Of a DNA stretch of 64,000 bases, positions 18,388 through 27,057 are shown in pieces. The notes beneath the pieces were generated by a model that saw nothing but the letters and a program-made list of their open reading frames with translations, searched no databases and was not told where the DNA came from. A program made the position numbers and the translations under genes. Origin of the DNA: JADLHS01 sp044225555 (lineage in GTDB: Bacteria; Verrucomicrobiota; Verrucomicrobiia; Limisphaerales; JADLHS01); NCBI GenBank assembly GCA_044225555.1, contig JBGAIM010000011.1:62001-126000 (forward strand), read 5' to 3'. The stretch's first letter is position 1. Each line of letters begins with the position of its first letter.

Positions 18388-21300
18388 CTACGGTCGGGTT
18401 AAGATCACGTTTCGCATCTCGGTCCGATACCGGAATCCGTTGGTGGTGGACACCAGAGCATAGAAAGGATGTTCGCCCGCGCCCAAAGGGGATGCACTCA
18501 CGGTAAACGTGGCGATGGATTGGTTGGTCGCTCCGGCCAGAAATCCGCCAGTGGTGTAAAGGAGGATTTGGCTCACGGAATTGGTGTTCGCAGTAACCGT
18601 GACGTCAAAAACATTGGTAACCGGCAGCGCATTGGTGGGCACCGACAACTGCGCAGCCAACGGAGTATTCGTGATGACCACTGTCACCGAACGGCGGGTT
18701 TGCGTTTGAACACTGGTACCTTCGCAGGCGACCGCACAGAATTCGTGATAACCATCCGCCAGCTCGGTGGTGTCAAAAGGAAACTGCAGCGTCAACGCCG
18801 GACTGCCAGCACTGATGAAGAGGTGATTGCGCGGCCGCAGGTCGTTGAGGTTGCCGTCCAAAGCCTGCGTGCCGATTCCATACAAATTCAGGTTGCTGGA
18901 GGCGTTGAAAGTTACCTGCACGGCTGCGGCTTCGCGACCAATTGACCGCGCGCGCAAGTTTAAGTCCACCGCCCCAAAGTTGCCATCCACCAAATCCTCC
19001 GCCACCAAACCATCCGCCCCGGACAATTGCGCCTCGCCATTCAGGGCACTGGCGAAGAGTTGCACGAAGGGTTTCAAGCTCAGGCCGGTTTCATTTGTAA
19101 CGGAAATTGTAACCGCGCTGCCGTTGGTCCTGGTCACAATGACTCCAAGATAATCATTCAACTGCAAACTGTTGTTGGTATTGATGGAAAACTTGCGAAT
19201 GCCGTAAGCCATCGAGGTCAAAAACTCCGGGCGCGCGGCTTGCAGGGTCGTGCCCAGGAAGGGTGCCGAACCGATCTCGCTGCTTACTTCGGTCAAAACC
19301 ACGGACTGCCCTGCGTGGCGGTAAATTGGAAACCAGTCCACCGAGTTTGTAGATGACCACACGACCGAGTCGCCGGAGCGGCCTGCTTGGACTTGAAGCA
19401 CATTCCCACCGCCAGGAATCTGTCCCACGACCGAGATTGGGGAATAATCCGACGTGTTGGCCGACCGGGTGCGATAAAAGCGGTTCGGTTGGGCCGGAGA
19501 CTGCCCGTCCGTAAAGAGAAGATCGCCGCCCAGTTCGTTGGTCAAAACATCCGACCAAGTCCACAGGTCCGACGAGGTCTGCAGCAGATAGGGCCGCCCC
19601 GGAGGACTGATGACATGCACCCGAAACTCACCAGCCGCATTCTTGCCCAATTGCGTTAGCTGAGGAGGCAGGGATTGAGCCGGAATGGCGAGCCGGTAGA
19701 AGCGTTTCGCATACAAGGCAGCGTCGGCATCCCCAAATTCGGCGAGGCCTCCGGAAAGATTGGTGTAGATGGGTTGCCACTGGTGGAGATCCGAAGAGGC
19801 GAACACGGTGCCCGGCGTGCCGGGGGTGGAGCCGAAGCGCAGACGAAAACTGCCGTTGGTATTCCAACCCGCGCCAGCAACCCAGGGTTGAACCCAAGGT
19901 CGCTCAAGGACAGCGAGATAACTGCGCGGCGCATTGGAAGTCGCATCATGGTCAACGAACTCGAAGGCACCCATCGGGAGTAACGGGGCAAGAGACTGTA
20001 ATTCGATGCGATCTCCGTGCGCCCGGGCCATTACCTTGGTGAAGTTGGTGTGGACCGGATCGTTCAGGAGATTCGCAAGCTCGGACGCAATGCTCCTCAG
20101 CGTGGCGTTGGTCGGAACCTGATAGCGGATCTCGTATCCATTCAGGTGCAAAACCAACCGATTGCCGGCTGGAGGCGGCAAGTTGGTCAGGGTCTGCCGG
20201 AATCTGCCATCTACAAACAAGGCGAACGAGTCCATGCTCCGCCCCGGCTGTTCGCTCCGAAATGAAACAATAAGATTTGTCATCCCGGACAACTGATCCC
20301 CGTCTTCCAAGCCGCTCCAACCGCCCACAAACTGCCGCTGGAATGGGGCGGCCAACGGTTCCCCCACCAGCAAACCCTCCAGCGGAATCTCGATGCTCTG
20401 ATAATAGGATTCGGCGATGGAGTAGCCCCGCGATTGGTAGTAATACACCTGCGGGTCGGGAAATTTTTTTACAATCGGTTGCGGCTCGGTGATAGTCCCA
20501 TAACTGGCAGTAGCTCCGGCATGGATAAAGGCCAGGAGCGTCGTCTGCCCGGAAGCCTCGAATATCTGCCCGCCATAAGACGAAAAGCTGTCCGCGATCG
20601 CGCCAGGAAGAAACGCGTTCGAGGAAACATCAAAACTCGCCAGACCAGTTTGAAATCCGAGCATTCTGTCCAATCCCCAGGGCGAATCCATGTTGGTGCG
20701 AGCCAGCGAGTATGCCGCAGCAAGCCGTGTGTTGAACACCGCATTGTCGAAGGCCCGATAACGAACATTGCGGATTGGGTCGCTACTCTTGGCAAGCCAA
20801 GCCGGAGCGGGAGGGAAACTCCCGTCACTGGCTAATCCCTGATCAACGAGGTGTTTCGCCTGGTCCAGCGAACCGGCGGTCAACATCATGGCCAGGAAAG
20901 AATTGGTCGGCGCGGTAGCCGGTTTGGCTTCAGCAAATCGCGCTTCGCTGGTGGCATAGCTGTTGGTCAAATCTTTGGTGCCGGACCTAAAGCCGTAGAA
21001 CAGGGCTGATGTCGTGCTGTTAGGTCGCGCTCCTGTAACCCGGTACGGTATGTCCATGGAAAGCACGACGTAATGAAGCTGGTTGCTCAACTGATTGGCA
21101 GCCACAAAATTCAAGAGCGGATCCACCAGGTACGAAGCGAACTCGGCCTGGGTCCATTCAATGTTTGACCCAGGCCAGGCAATGTGGAGAACGTGTTCGG
21201 GTGGAATCTGGCGCTGGAGCCGGTAGTAGTTCGCAAGATCGCAGGAATTTGAACTCAAACCATTGACCACGACGACGACGTTCAGCCCACTACCTCCAGC

Positions 21301-21462
21301 GACCAAACTGGCGGGAAAAAAAAACAGAAGTAAGGCCAGGAGGAAATGCAGAACGACCTCACAGCGATAGTCACCTAGGAAACTCCCAGCCTGAAAGCGC
21401 CGAAAAAGTACAGCAACATCCAACGAATTATTTTTATCTGGATGAGGAGCGTTCCAACACAC
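18388..21462 (-). CDS. Large secreted TIGR03790-like protein
   Basis: A 1024-residue exported protein. The N-terminus has a strongly hydrophobic export segment (LLALLLFFFPASLVAGG, about 42-57) after a long n-region. The GTG at 21462 is the only good start I see. The first half resembles the TIGR03790 family, found in Acidobacteria, Verrucomicrobia and Planctomycetes: VVVVNGLSSNSCDLANYY, IPPEHVLHIAWP, LHYVVLSMDIPYRVTG, and later GYSIAESYYQSI. Function is unknown; the fold resembles caspase/gingipain-like peptidases in some descriptions, which I cannot confirm here. The second half is beta-rich with Ig-like repeats (residues about 600-1020). The downstream cupin starts 16 nt after the stop. Confidence 0.75.
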   Translation of the reverse strand: MCWNAPHPDKNNSLDVAVLFRRFQAGSFLGDYRCEVVLHFLLALLLFFFPASLVAGGSGLNVVVVVNGLSSNSCDLANYYRLQRQIPPEHVLHIAWPGSNIEWTQAEFASYLVDPLLNFVAANQLSNQLHYVVLSMDIPYRVTGARPNSTTSALFYGFRSGTKDLTNSYATSEARFAEAKPATAPTNSFLAMMLTAGSLDQAKHLVDQGLASDGSFPPAPAWLAKSSDPIRNVRYRAFDNAVFNTRLAAAYSLARTNMDSPWGLDRMLGFQTGLASFDVSSNAFLPGAIADSFSSYGGQIFEASGQTTLLAFIHAGATASYGTITEPQPIVKKFPDPQVYYYQSRGYSIAESYYQSIEIPLEGLLVGEPLAAPFQRQFVGGWSGLEDGDQLSGMTNLIVSFRSEQPGRSMDSFALFVDGRFRQTLTNLPPPAGNRLVLHLNGYEIRYQVPTNATLRSIASELANLLNDPVHTNFTKVMARAHGDRIELQSLAPLLPMGAFEFVDHDATSNAPRSYLAVLERPWVQPWVAGAGWNTNGSFRLRFGSTPGTPGTVFASSDLHQWQPIYTNLSGGLAEFGDADAALYAKRFYRLAIPAQSLPPQLTQLGKNAAGEFRVHVISPPGRPYLLQTSSDLWTWSDVLTNELGGDLLFTDGQSPAQPNRFYRTRSANTSDYSPISVVGQIPGGGNVLQVQAGRSGDSVVWSSTNSVDWFPIYRHAGQSVVLTEVSSEIGSAPFLGTTLQAARPEFLTSMAYGIRKFSINTNNSLQLNDYLGVIVTRTNGSAVTISVTNETGLSLKPFVQLFASALNGEAQLSGADGLVAEDLVDGNFGAVDLNLRARSIGREAAAVQVTFNASSNLNLYGIGTQALDGNLNDLRPRNHLFISAGSPALTLQFPFDTTELADGYHEFCAVACEGTSVQTQTRRSVTVVITNTPLAAQLSVPTNALPVTNVFDVTVTANTNSVSQILLYTTGGFLAGATNQSIATFTVSASPLGAGEHPFYALVSTTNGFRYRTEMRNVILTRP

Positions 21463-21513
21463 CTAGCAATAGTAGAGCGACTCCTTCGGGTGGGAAAGGA
21501 ACCTTCGCTCAGG

Positions 21514-22344
21514 TCAGCTCAAACGACGCCGAGCCGCAGCCAAGAGCACAGCCAACCCCAAACCAGCCAAGGCAGTTGTCGTTGGCTCAGGCACTACCGC
21601 CAAACGCTTGTCCTTGCCAATCTGAGCGGAACCACCGGCTGCGATCTGGAAATCCCACTGAAAAGCCCAGGAAACATCGCCAACGGCATTGAGGCTGTCG
21701 TTCAAGGTGGTTGCCAAACCGTCATTCAACCGGTTCAAGGTAAAAGGAGTTCCAGCAACCTCCCCATGATTCGCTCCCGGAGCAACCACTGTTTCTTGAA
21801 TTGCGCCACCAGCGTAGGTCTGAACCGAGCGGTTGAACTTGCCAAGGAGATTTTGACTTAGACCAACCGAGTCAGATGCGCCCAAGTTAAAGTCAGAGTA
21901 TTGGAAAAAGTGAAAGTCGAGGGGATTGCTGGAGAGGTTGTTAATCCTGATCTGCTCGTCAATATCTGAAGCACCACTGCCCAGCAAGCCACCGGTGAGT
22001 GTGTAGGTGACTTGGATGTCAAACAGACCGGGAGCGGTATAAATCAACTTTGCCGACGAGGCGGAGATGGAGGTAATGGCAGGCGCACTGATCGTATCGA
22101 TCGAATGCTCGGCAGTCGAACCCACCCGGTACCAAAACCACTGTTGCTTCAAAGCGCTGGAACCATCCACCAGCCACTTGTTCATCCCCGCCTGACTGTA
22201 GGGGTCGATTTCAGCGGTGGAGTTATTACTTGTCAGGGTGACACCAACCACAGCCCAAGAAGGCATCGCCGCAACGAGCGAGAGCGCGCCAACCAACAGC
22301 CACCTTGCAGCCCGACCGTTGCTTTGCATCACGTAGTTTTTCAT
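21514..22344 (-). CDS. PEP-CTERM sorting domain protein, copy 2
   Basis: An exported protein of 276 residues from ATG 22344 (the longer frame uses a TTG). Signal peptide: RWLLVGALSLVAAMPSWA. The body is a single beta-rich domain (QQWFWYRVGS, LDFHFFQYSDFNLG). The end is a PEP-CTERM signal: VPEPTTTALAGLG, a hydrophobic helix and AARRRLS, which exosortase recognises and cleaves at the inner membrane. No exosortase gene lies in the window. It is a clear paralogue of the upstream gene at 22371-23192, aligned along the whole length. Members with this body often carry fruiting-body-like or exopolysaccharide-linked roles in other bacteria, but no function can be assigned here. Confidence 0.88.
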   Translation of the reverse strand: MKNYVMQSNGRAARWLLVGALSLVAAMPSWAVVGVTLTSNNSTAEIDPYSQAGMNKWLVDGSSALKQQWFWYRVGSTAEHSIDTISAPAITSISASSAKLIYTAPGLFDIQVTYTLTGGLLGSGASDIDEQIRINNLSSNPLDFHFFQYSDFNLGASDSVGLSQNLLGKFNRSVQTYAGGAIQETVVAPGANHGEVAGTPFTLNRLNDGLATTLNDSLNAVGDVSWAFQWDFQIAAGGSAQIGKDKRLAVVPEPTTTALAGLGLAVLLAAARRRLS

Positions 22345-22370
22345 GGGGGGAGGAATAGAAGGCAATCCAA

Positions 22371-23192
22371 TTACTTTTTCAACCAGCGGCGACTGGCGAG
22401 TGCGCCCACGGCCAGCAGGGCCAAGACAGCGGTGGTGGGCTCGGGAACTACCACAACATCCAACGACTTGATCTTGCTGATTTGTTGGGAGCTATTTGGA
22501 CCGATGGTAAAGTCCCATTGAAAGGCAAAGGTGTAATCTCCAGCCGCCGACGGCCCGATGGAACCATTCAGGTTGTCAGGGGTCCCATTGTTAAGCTTCA
22601 AAAGCGTCTGGTTATACGGGGCTACTTCACCGTTGTTGGCACTGGGGCTCGTAACAACTTCGCCAAAACTGATCGGTCCAGACTTGACCAAGGCGTAACC
22701 GAAACCCGGCTGAATCTGAACAACGTCCTGATCCACCCCGCCCAAATTATAATCTGAGTATTGGAAGAAGTGGAAATCCAACGCAGAAGCAGTTGTGTTG
22801 TTTATGGTAATCGTTTCATTTACCGTTGAATCACCACTGCCAGCAGCTCCACCCTGTAAGTTATAAACGATGCTGACGTTAAATCCGGTACCCGTGTAGG
22901 TGGATGTCACCTGATTTGCCGAATTCTGCACGATCGAAGGCGCGCTGATGGTATCAATGGAGTATTCCCGATTTGAACCCACCCGGTACCAAAACCACTG
23001 CTGATACAACTGGTTCTGCCCGTCCACATACCACGTGTTCATACCCATCTGGTTAAAAGGGTCAATGTTCACAAGCGAGTTACCACTCGTGAGCGTGATT
23101 CCATTAACCGCACGAGCGTCAACGGCAAATGCGCAAAGCGCGGCCAACAAACAGGTCGTGACACTGCTGGTAAAACGGGGGGATTTACTCAT
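22371..23192 (-). CDS. PEP-CTERM sorting domain protein, copy 1
   Basis: A 273-residue exported protein, first of a tandem pair. Signal peptide: VTTCLLAALCAFAVDARA. The body shares QQWFWYRVGSNREYSIDTISAP and LDFHFFQYSDYNLGG with its downstream neighbour (quoted in parts of at most 20 residues: QQWFWYRVGS and YSIDTISAP). The C-terminus is VPEPTTAVLALLAVGALASRRWLKK in outline: PEP motif, hydrophobic helix, basic tail. The pair is separated by 26 nt, so they are probably one transcript. The start is ATG 23192. Confidence 0.88.
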   Translation of the reverse strand: MSKSPRFTSSVTTCLLAALCAFAVDARAVNGITLTSGNSLVNIDPFNQMGMNTWYVDGQNQLYQQWFWYRVGSNREYSIDTISAPSIVQNSANQVTSTYTGTGFNVSIVYNLQGGAAGSGDSTVNETITINNTTASALDFHFFQYSDYNLGGVDQDVVQIQPGFGYALVKSGPISFGEVVTSPSANNGEVAPYNQTLLKLNNGTPDNLNGSIGPSAAGDYTFAFQWDFTIGPNSSQQISKIKSLDVVVVPEPTTAVLALLAVGALASRRWLKK

Positions 23193-23638
23193 ATGCGAAT
23201 TAAGATGTTTGCGACAATCAATCTAAAAAATCGGGACTTGGTTTGATCCTGGCCTCAACTTGCACTGCTGGCCATGTCTGATTTCGGTAACGTGCCTATT
23301 TACACCTCATCGCTTTTCAAATGGCAATAAAAAAGTAGCCGGAGGGCAAAGTTTTTTCTGAGAATCACCGCAGGCAGGTATTTTGAAACCCGCGGCAAGC
23401 ACACTTTCCTTTTAAGCACCGTCAACGTCGATTGTGCCTGGATTCGTGTGAATCGGACTGATTAGGCTGATTTGTCCGACTAACCTAAAACGCTTGCGCC
23501 GACGGTTCGGAAGGCCTTGGATCGATCTGCCTGTGAACATCTCGGCAAGTTTCGACCGCAAGAGAAAGAGTTACAGAAGACAGACGGAGAGTGAAATCCT
23601 GCGGTAAGTTCGAAGTCTGCGAAGTCAACTCGCTCTCA
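23193..23638. other. Intergenic region, 446 nt, no gene seen
   Basis: This AT-richer stretch lies between the PEP-CTERM pair and infA, both on the minus strand. It should hold the promoter of the PEP-CTERM pair. I found no convincing sigma-54 or sigma-70 box, no tRNA, and no ORF with protein-like composition. Confidence 0.6.
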
Positions 23639-23854
23639 CTACCTAAGTCGCCAAGTGATCCGCGCCTTGTTCAAATCGTAAGGAGACATCTCCATCTTCA
23701 CCCGGTCGCCCGCTGTCAAGCGCACGAAACGCTTGCGCATCTTGCCGCAGATCGTGGCCAGCACCAGATGCTTGTTGTCCAACTCAACGCGAAACATCGT
23801 GCCTGGCAACACGGTGTGGATTTGTCCTTCCACTTCAATCGGTTCTTCCTTCAT
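23639..23854 (-). CDS. infA: Translation initiation factor IF-1
   Basis: A 71-residue S1/OB-fold protein, full length for IF-1. It binds the A site of the 30S subunit during initiation and works with IF-2 and IF-3. The sequence shows the family pattern: EGQIHTVLPGTMFRVELDN, VLATICGKMRKRFVRLTAGDRV and VKMEMSPYDLNKARITWR. ATG 23854 follows a purine-rich stretch. It is not part of a ribosomal protein operon here; the RRM gene upstream is separated from it by a terminator. Confidence 0.97.
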   Translation of the reverse strand: MKEEPIEVEGQIHTVLPGTMFRVELDNKHLVLATICGKMRKRFVRLTAGDRVKMEMSPYDLNKARITWRLR

Positions 23855-23867
23855 AAAATCAAAAGAC

Positions 23868-23906
23868 TAAAAAACGGCGGAGTTCGGGTTACCCGAACCC
23901 CGCCGC
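23868..23906 (-). terminator. Terminator between the RRM gene and infA
   Basis: On the minus strand a long GC-rich stem (GGCGGGGTTCGGGT pairing with ACCCGAACTCCGCC, one mismatch) is followed by a run of six T. It starts about 17 nt after the stop of the RRM gene and ends 14 nt before the infA start, so infA needs its own promoter or read-through. Confidence 0.85.
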
Positions 23907-23921
23907 TGAAATCAACTCAGC

Positions 23922-24275
23922 TTAGTAGCGACCGCGGCCGCCGCCACCACCACCGCCGCCATACTCACGACGACCACCGCCGCCACCGCCGAATTCACGA
24001 CGGCCACCGCCACCGCCCGGGCGTTCTTCACGCGGGCGCGCAATATTAACGGTCAGGGCGCGACCATCCAACTCCTTGCCGTTTAGAGCGTCAATCGCCT
24101 TTTGCGCCTCTTCCGGCGTGCTCATGGTTACGAAACCGAACCCGCGCGGACGACCGCTCACGCGATCCATCATCAGGTTGGCTTCCACAACGGTGCCGTG
24201 CGCCGCAAAGGCGTCCTGCAGGTCGTTCTCGGTGATTTTGAAGGAAAGATTTCCGACAAACAATTTTGCACTCAT
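23922..24275 (-). CDS. Glycine-rich RRM RNA-binding protein
   Basis: A 117-residue protein with one RNA recognition motif and a Gly/Arg-rich tail, like the cyanobacterial and verrucomicrobial cold-inducible Rbp proteins. RNP2 is KLFVGNLSF (4-12) and RNP1 is RGFGFVTM (about 44-51), with the conserved aromatic residues in place. The tail is GGGGRREFGGG-type repeats ending GRGRY. It probably binds single-stranded RNA as a chaperone in the cytoplasm. It ends in its own terminator. Confidence 0.95.
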   Translation of the reverse strand: MSAKLFVGNLSFKITENDLQDAFAAHGTVVEANLMMDRVSGRPRGFGFVTMSTPEEAQKAIDALNGKELDGRALTVNIARPREERPGGGGGRREFGGGGGGRREYGGGGGGGGRGRY

Positions 24276-24831
24276 GTGATGTCAAACTGTCCTAGACTCA
24301 ACTGTGCTCTATTCAGACTGTTCCCGGTTGCCGGGTTTCAAATCATCACTGAACTGCGTTCACCTGAGGATTTTCCATGACTTGGAGCGACAAGCTATCT
24401 ACAGACAGCCAAAAATAGGGACCTTTTGCAGGGGAATAGCAAGCTTTAACTGAATTTCTTTTCAATCCGAAGCCCAAATTGGGAATTGCTGACCAGCCAC
24501 CTAACCAACGAACAAGCGAGCCTGCTTCCATGTAACTATTGGCCTGAGGAGAAAAAGGATAAGGTCGCTTCACGCAGCAGCCTCCGTTGGCTACTGCGGA
24601 GCGCTTCCGGTGCGCTATCGTTCCTCGAACCGGCGCAGTGCCGTCGGTGTCGCACAGCAGGAACAAGGCAGCTCCAAAATTGGCCCGCGGCGGAGGCAAT
24701 CCGAAGCTGGGTTTGAAGGCGCGAAGATTTAGCCGCTGGAGTTGAGTCTCGCGATTCCACCTCGCCAGTCTCCCATTTTGCCTCGGCGACCGCGGGCTTG
24801 TTTTTTGCCAGACAGGAAATAGACTGCCTTT
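24276..24831. other. Intergenic region, 556 nt, no gene supported
   Basis: This is a divergent gap between the RRM gene (minus) and the bifunctional nuclease gene (plus). A hairpin (GCAGCAGCC ... GGCTACTGC, 24573-24597) lacks a T-run. ORFs here are short or are the ends of antisense frames. Promoters for both neighbours should lie here, but I could not place them. Confidence 0.55.
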
Positions 24832-25284
24832 ATGAAGAACGATGTTGTGCCCGTTCAGATTCGCGGAATCCTGCCTGCCAACAGCGGCTGCGCGCTGTTC
24901 GTGGGCAACGACGAGAAAGTCTTCGTCATCAACGTCGAACCCCAGATGGGCACGGTTATTGGCATGTTCCTGCGCGACACACCCAAGGAACGCCCGCTCA
25001 CGCACGATTTGATGGCGAACATTTTCAAGGGCTTCGGCATCGCCGTCGAGCGCGTCGTCATCACCGAACTCAAAAACTCGACCTACTTCGCGCGGCTCAT
25101 TCTTTCCCAGAACAACGAAGTGGCCCGCAAGCTTGTGGAGATTGACGCGCGCCCCAGCGACTGCCTCGCAATCGCCTCGGCGCAGAAGAAACCCATTTTC
25201 GTCAGCAAGACGTTGTTCGAACAGGTCGAGGACATGAGTGAATACCTCGACAAAATCAACGAAGGCGGGAACGACCCGGAATAA
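24832..25284 (+). CDS. Bifunctional nuclease (BFN/DUF151) family protein
   Basis: A 150-residue cytoplasmic protein of the bifunctional nuclease domain family. The conserved pattern is visible: ALFVGNDEKVFVINVEP, IGMFLRDTPKERPLTHDLM and the signature DARPSDCLAIASAQKKPIFV. Plant members have DNase and RNase activity; bacterial members are poorly studied and some lack detectable activity, so nuclease function is only inferred. It ends 3 nt before the ATG of holA and is probably co-transcribed with it. Confidence 0.9.
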   Translation: MKNDVVPVQIRGILPANSGCALFVGNDEKVFVINVEPQMGTVIGMFLRDTPKERPLTHDLMANIFKGFGIAVERVVITELKNSTYFARLILSQNNEVARKLVEIDARPSDCLAIASAQKKPIFVSKTLFEQVEDMSEYLDKINEGGNDPE

Positions 25285-25287
25285 AGG

Positions 25288-26448
25288 ATGCCTTCCCCCG
25301 CGGCCAAACCGGATTCCCCGGTAGCGCTGGTTTGTGGTGAAGATGATTTCGCCGCCAAGCAGCGCGCCAGGCAAATCTATCAACTGTGGTGCGAAGCCCT
25401 CGGCGGTATGGACCACGAGATCATTGAGGCCACCGTCAGCAACAGCAGCGAGGCCCTGAAGGCTTTGAGCAAACTGCGCGAGGCCTTGCAGACGCTCCCT
25501 TTCTTTGGTGGCGGCAAGGCCATCTGGCTGCGCGATTGCAACTTCCTCGGTGATGAACGGACGGCGCAAACTGGCGACGTAACTGAAACACTGGCGGAAT
25601 TGGCGCAGGAGTTGAAGGAATTCCCCTGGCAGAATGTGCGGCTACTGGTCAGCGCCGGCAAGGTGGACAAGCGGAAGACCTTCTACAAAACTCTCGAGAA
25701 GATTGGTCGGGTCGAGAGCTTTGACGGGTGGTCCGTGAATGACAAGGATTGGGCCCAGCAGGCGGAACTCTGGGCGCGCAAGGCGATTCAGGCCCGCGAG
25801 AAGGTCATCGAAGAGGACGCGCTGGCCGAACTCATCACGCGCGTCGGCCCCCATCCACGACAACTTGACGGCGAGATTGAAAAACTGTCGCTCTTCGTCG
25901 GTGAGCGGAAGGAAATCACGGAAGCCGACGTGGCCACGATTTGCGTCCGGAACAAGATGTCGCGCGCATTTGCGCTCGGCGACGCCTTGGGCAATCGCAA
26001 TTTGTCCGCCCTGCTCCGCTGCTTGGACGAGGAACTGTGGGCGATGCAGTTCGACAAAGACAAGAGTGAGATTGGTTTGCTTTACGGATTGATCTCCAAA
26101 GTGCGCGCATTGTTGATGCTTAAGGAAATGCTGCGCGAAGGCTGGCTCAAAACCACGGACAACTACAATAATTTCAAAGCGCAACTGGAGCGCGTCCCCG
26201 TATCGAAACTGCCGGCGGACAAACGATACAATCCACTCGCCTTGAATCCATACGTCTTGTTCAAGGCGCTGCCGCAGGTCCGGAATTATTCAGAGCAGGA
26301 ACTGGTCGGAGCGATGGATGCGTTGCTGCGCGCCAACCAACGGCTCGTCTCGAGCGCATTGGACGAGCGGCTGGTTTTGCAGCAAACTCTTGTGCAGATT
26401 GTTGGAGCGGCATCCGCCCGCCCGACGCCCGTTCGGGCCGCAGCTTGA
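25288..26448 (+). CDS. holA: DNA polymerase III subunit delta
   Basis: A 386-residue clamp-loader subunit that opens the beta sliding clamp. The N-terminal AAA+-like module begins VALVCGEDDFAAKQRARQ, with the family's FFGGGKAIWLRD region near 72-83 and a following helical lid and collar domain (VGPHPRQLDGEIEKLSLF; ALGDALGNRNLSALLRCL). Delta lacks a functional Walker A, as here. The length is a little above the usual 330-345. The start ATG lies 3 nt after the upstream stop, and a STAS gene follows 51 nt later. Confidence 0.93.
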   Translation: MPSPAAKPDSPVALVCGEDDFAAKQRARQIYQLWCEALGGMDHEIIEATVSNSSEALKALSKLREALQTLPFFGGGKAIWLRDCNFLGDERTAQTGDVTETLAELAQELKEFPWQNVRLLVSAGKVDKRKTFYKTLEKIGRVESFDGWSVNDKDWAQQAELWARKAIQAREKVIEEDALAELITRVGPHPRQLDGEIEKLSLFVGERKEITEADVATICVRNKMSRAFALGDALGNRNLSALLRCLDEELWAMQFDKDKSEIGLLYGLISKVRALLMLKEMLREGWLKTTDNYNNFKAQLERVPVSKLPADKRYNPLALNPYVLFKALPQVRNYSEQELVGAMDALLRANQRLVSSALDERLVLQQTLVQIVGAASARPTPVRAAA

Positions 26449-26499
26449 AGCTGCCATGAGCATGTGGATTACTAACGCGGTTGCAGTGATGTTGATACG

Positions 26500-27057
26500 A
26501 TGAGCACCCCGTCGGCAAAATTGATGGTGATGGTCGGAGAGCACTTCGCCTGTGTGAAAGTCGCGGGCCGGGCGAACTTCACTTCCAGCGTGGATTTCAA
26601 GACCGTGCTTACGGAACTGAAAATCAAAGGCTACCCGTATGTGGTCGTCGAGCTTTCCGAGTGCGCCCTGATGGACAGCACATTCCTTGGTGTGCTGGCC
26701 GAGTTCGGTCTCAAGGCGTTGCCGCCGGAAGGTGACTGTGAGAAGAGCGCCATCGAATTGCGCAATGCCAACGAGCGGTTGATCGAATTGCTGGAAAACC
26801 TGGGGGTTTTGCATTTGTTCAAGACTGCGCAAGGTTCGGTCTCCGCCATCGGCGCCATTGAAACTTCGTCTCCCTCTCCCTGTAACCCCTCACGCGAAGA
26901 ACTGACGCGCGCCTCGCTGGAAGCGCATCAGATTCTCATGAACATCAATCCGGAAAACGCCGCGCGCTTCAAGGACGTCACCAAATTCCTGGCGGAAGAT
27001 CTGCAAAAGCTCCAGGCAAAACCGAAACCCGACAAATCGCCTGAGCCGCCGCGATGA
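26500..27057 (+). CDS. STAS domain protein (anti-anti-sigma factor-like)
   Basis: A 185-residue cytoplasmic protein. Residues about 8-115 form a STAS domain (HFACVKVAGRANFTSSVDF; YVVVELSECALMDSTFLGVL). S60 in the DST motif is the site normally phosphorylated by an RsbW/SpoIIAB-type kinase. A low-complexity linker (ETSSPSPCNPS) leads to a helical C-terminal extension of about 60 residues not usual for single-domain STAS proteins. The cognate kinase is not in the window. Its stop overlaps the start of the next gene (ATGA), which implies translational coupling. Confidence 0.88.
   Translation: MSTPSAKLMVMVGEHFACVKVAGRANFTSSVDFKTVLTELKIKGYPYVVVELSECALMDSTFLGVLAEFGLKALPPEGDCEKSAIELRNANERLIELLENLGVLHLFKTAQGSVSAIGAIETSSPSPCNPSREELTRASLEAHQILMNINPENAARFKDVTKFLAEDLQKLQAKPKPDKSPEPPR

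Noticed and set aside
23193..23300. Sigma-54-like site (TGGC...TGCA) upstream of PEP-CTERM copy 1
   Set aside because: GG to GC spacing is 10 instead of 12 nt, so it does not fit the -24/-12 consensus.
24346..25569. 407-residue minus-strand ORF
   Set aside because: It is antisense to the bifunctional nuclease and holA genes, which have clear family motifs; its own composition matches no family.
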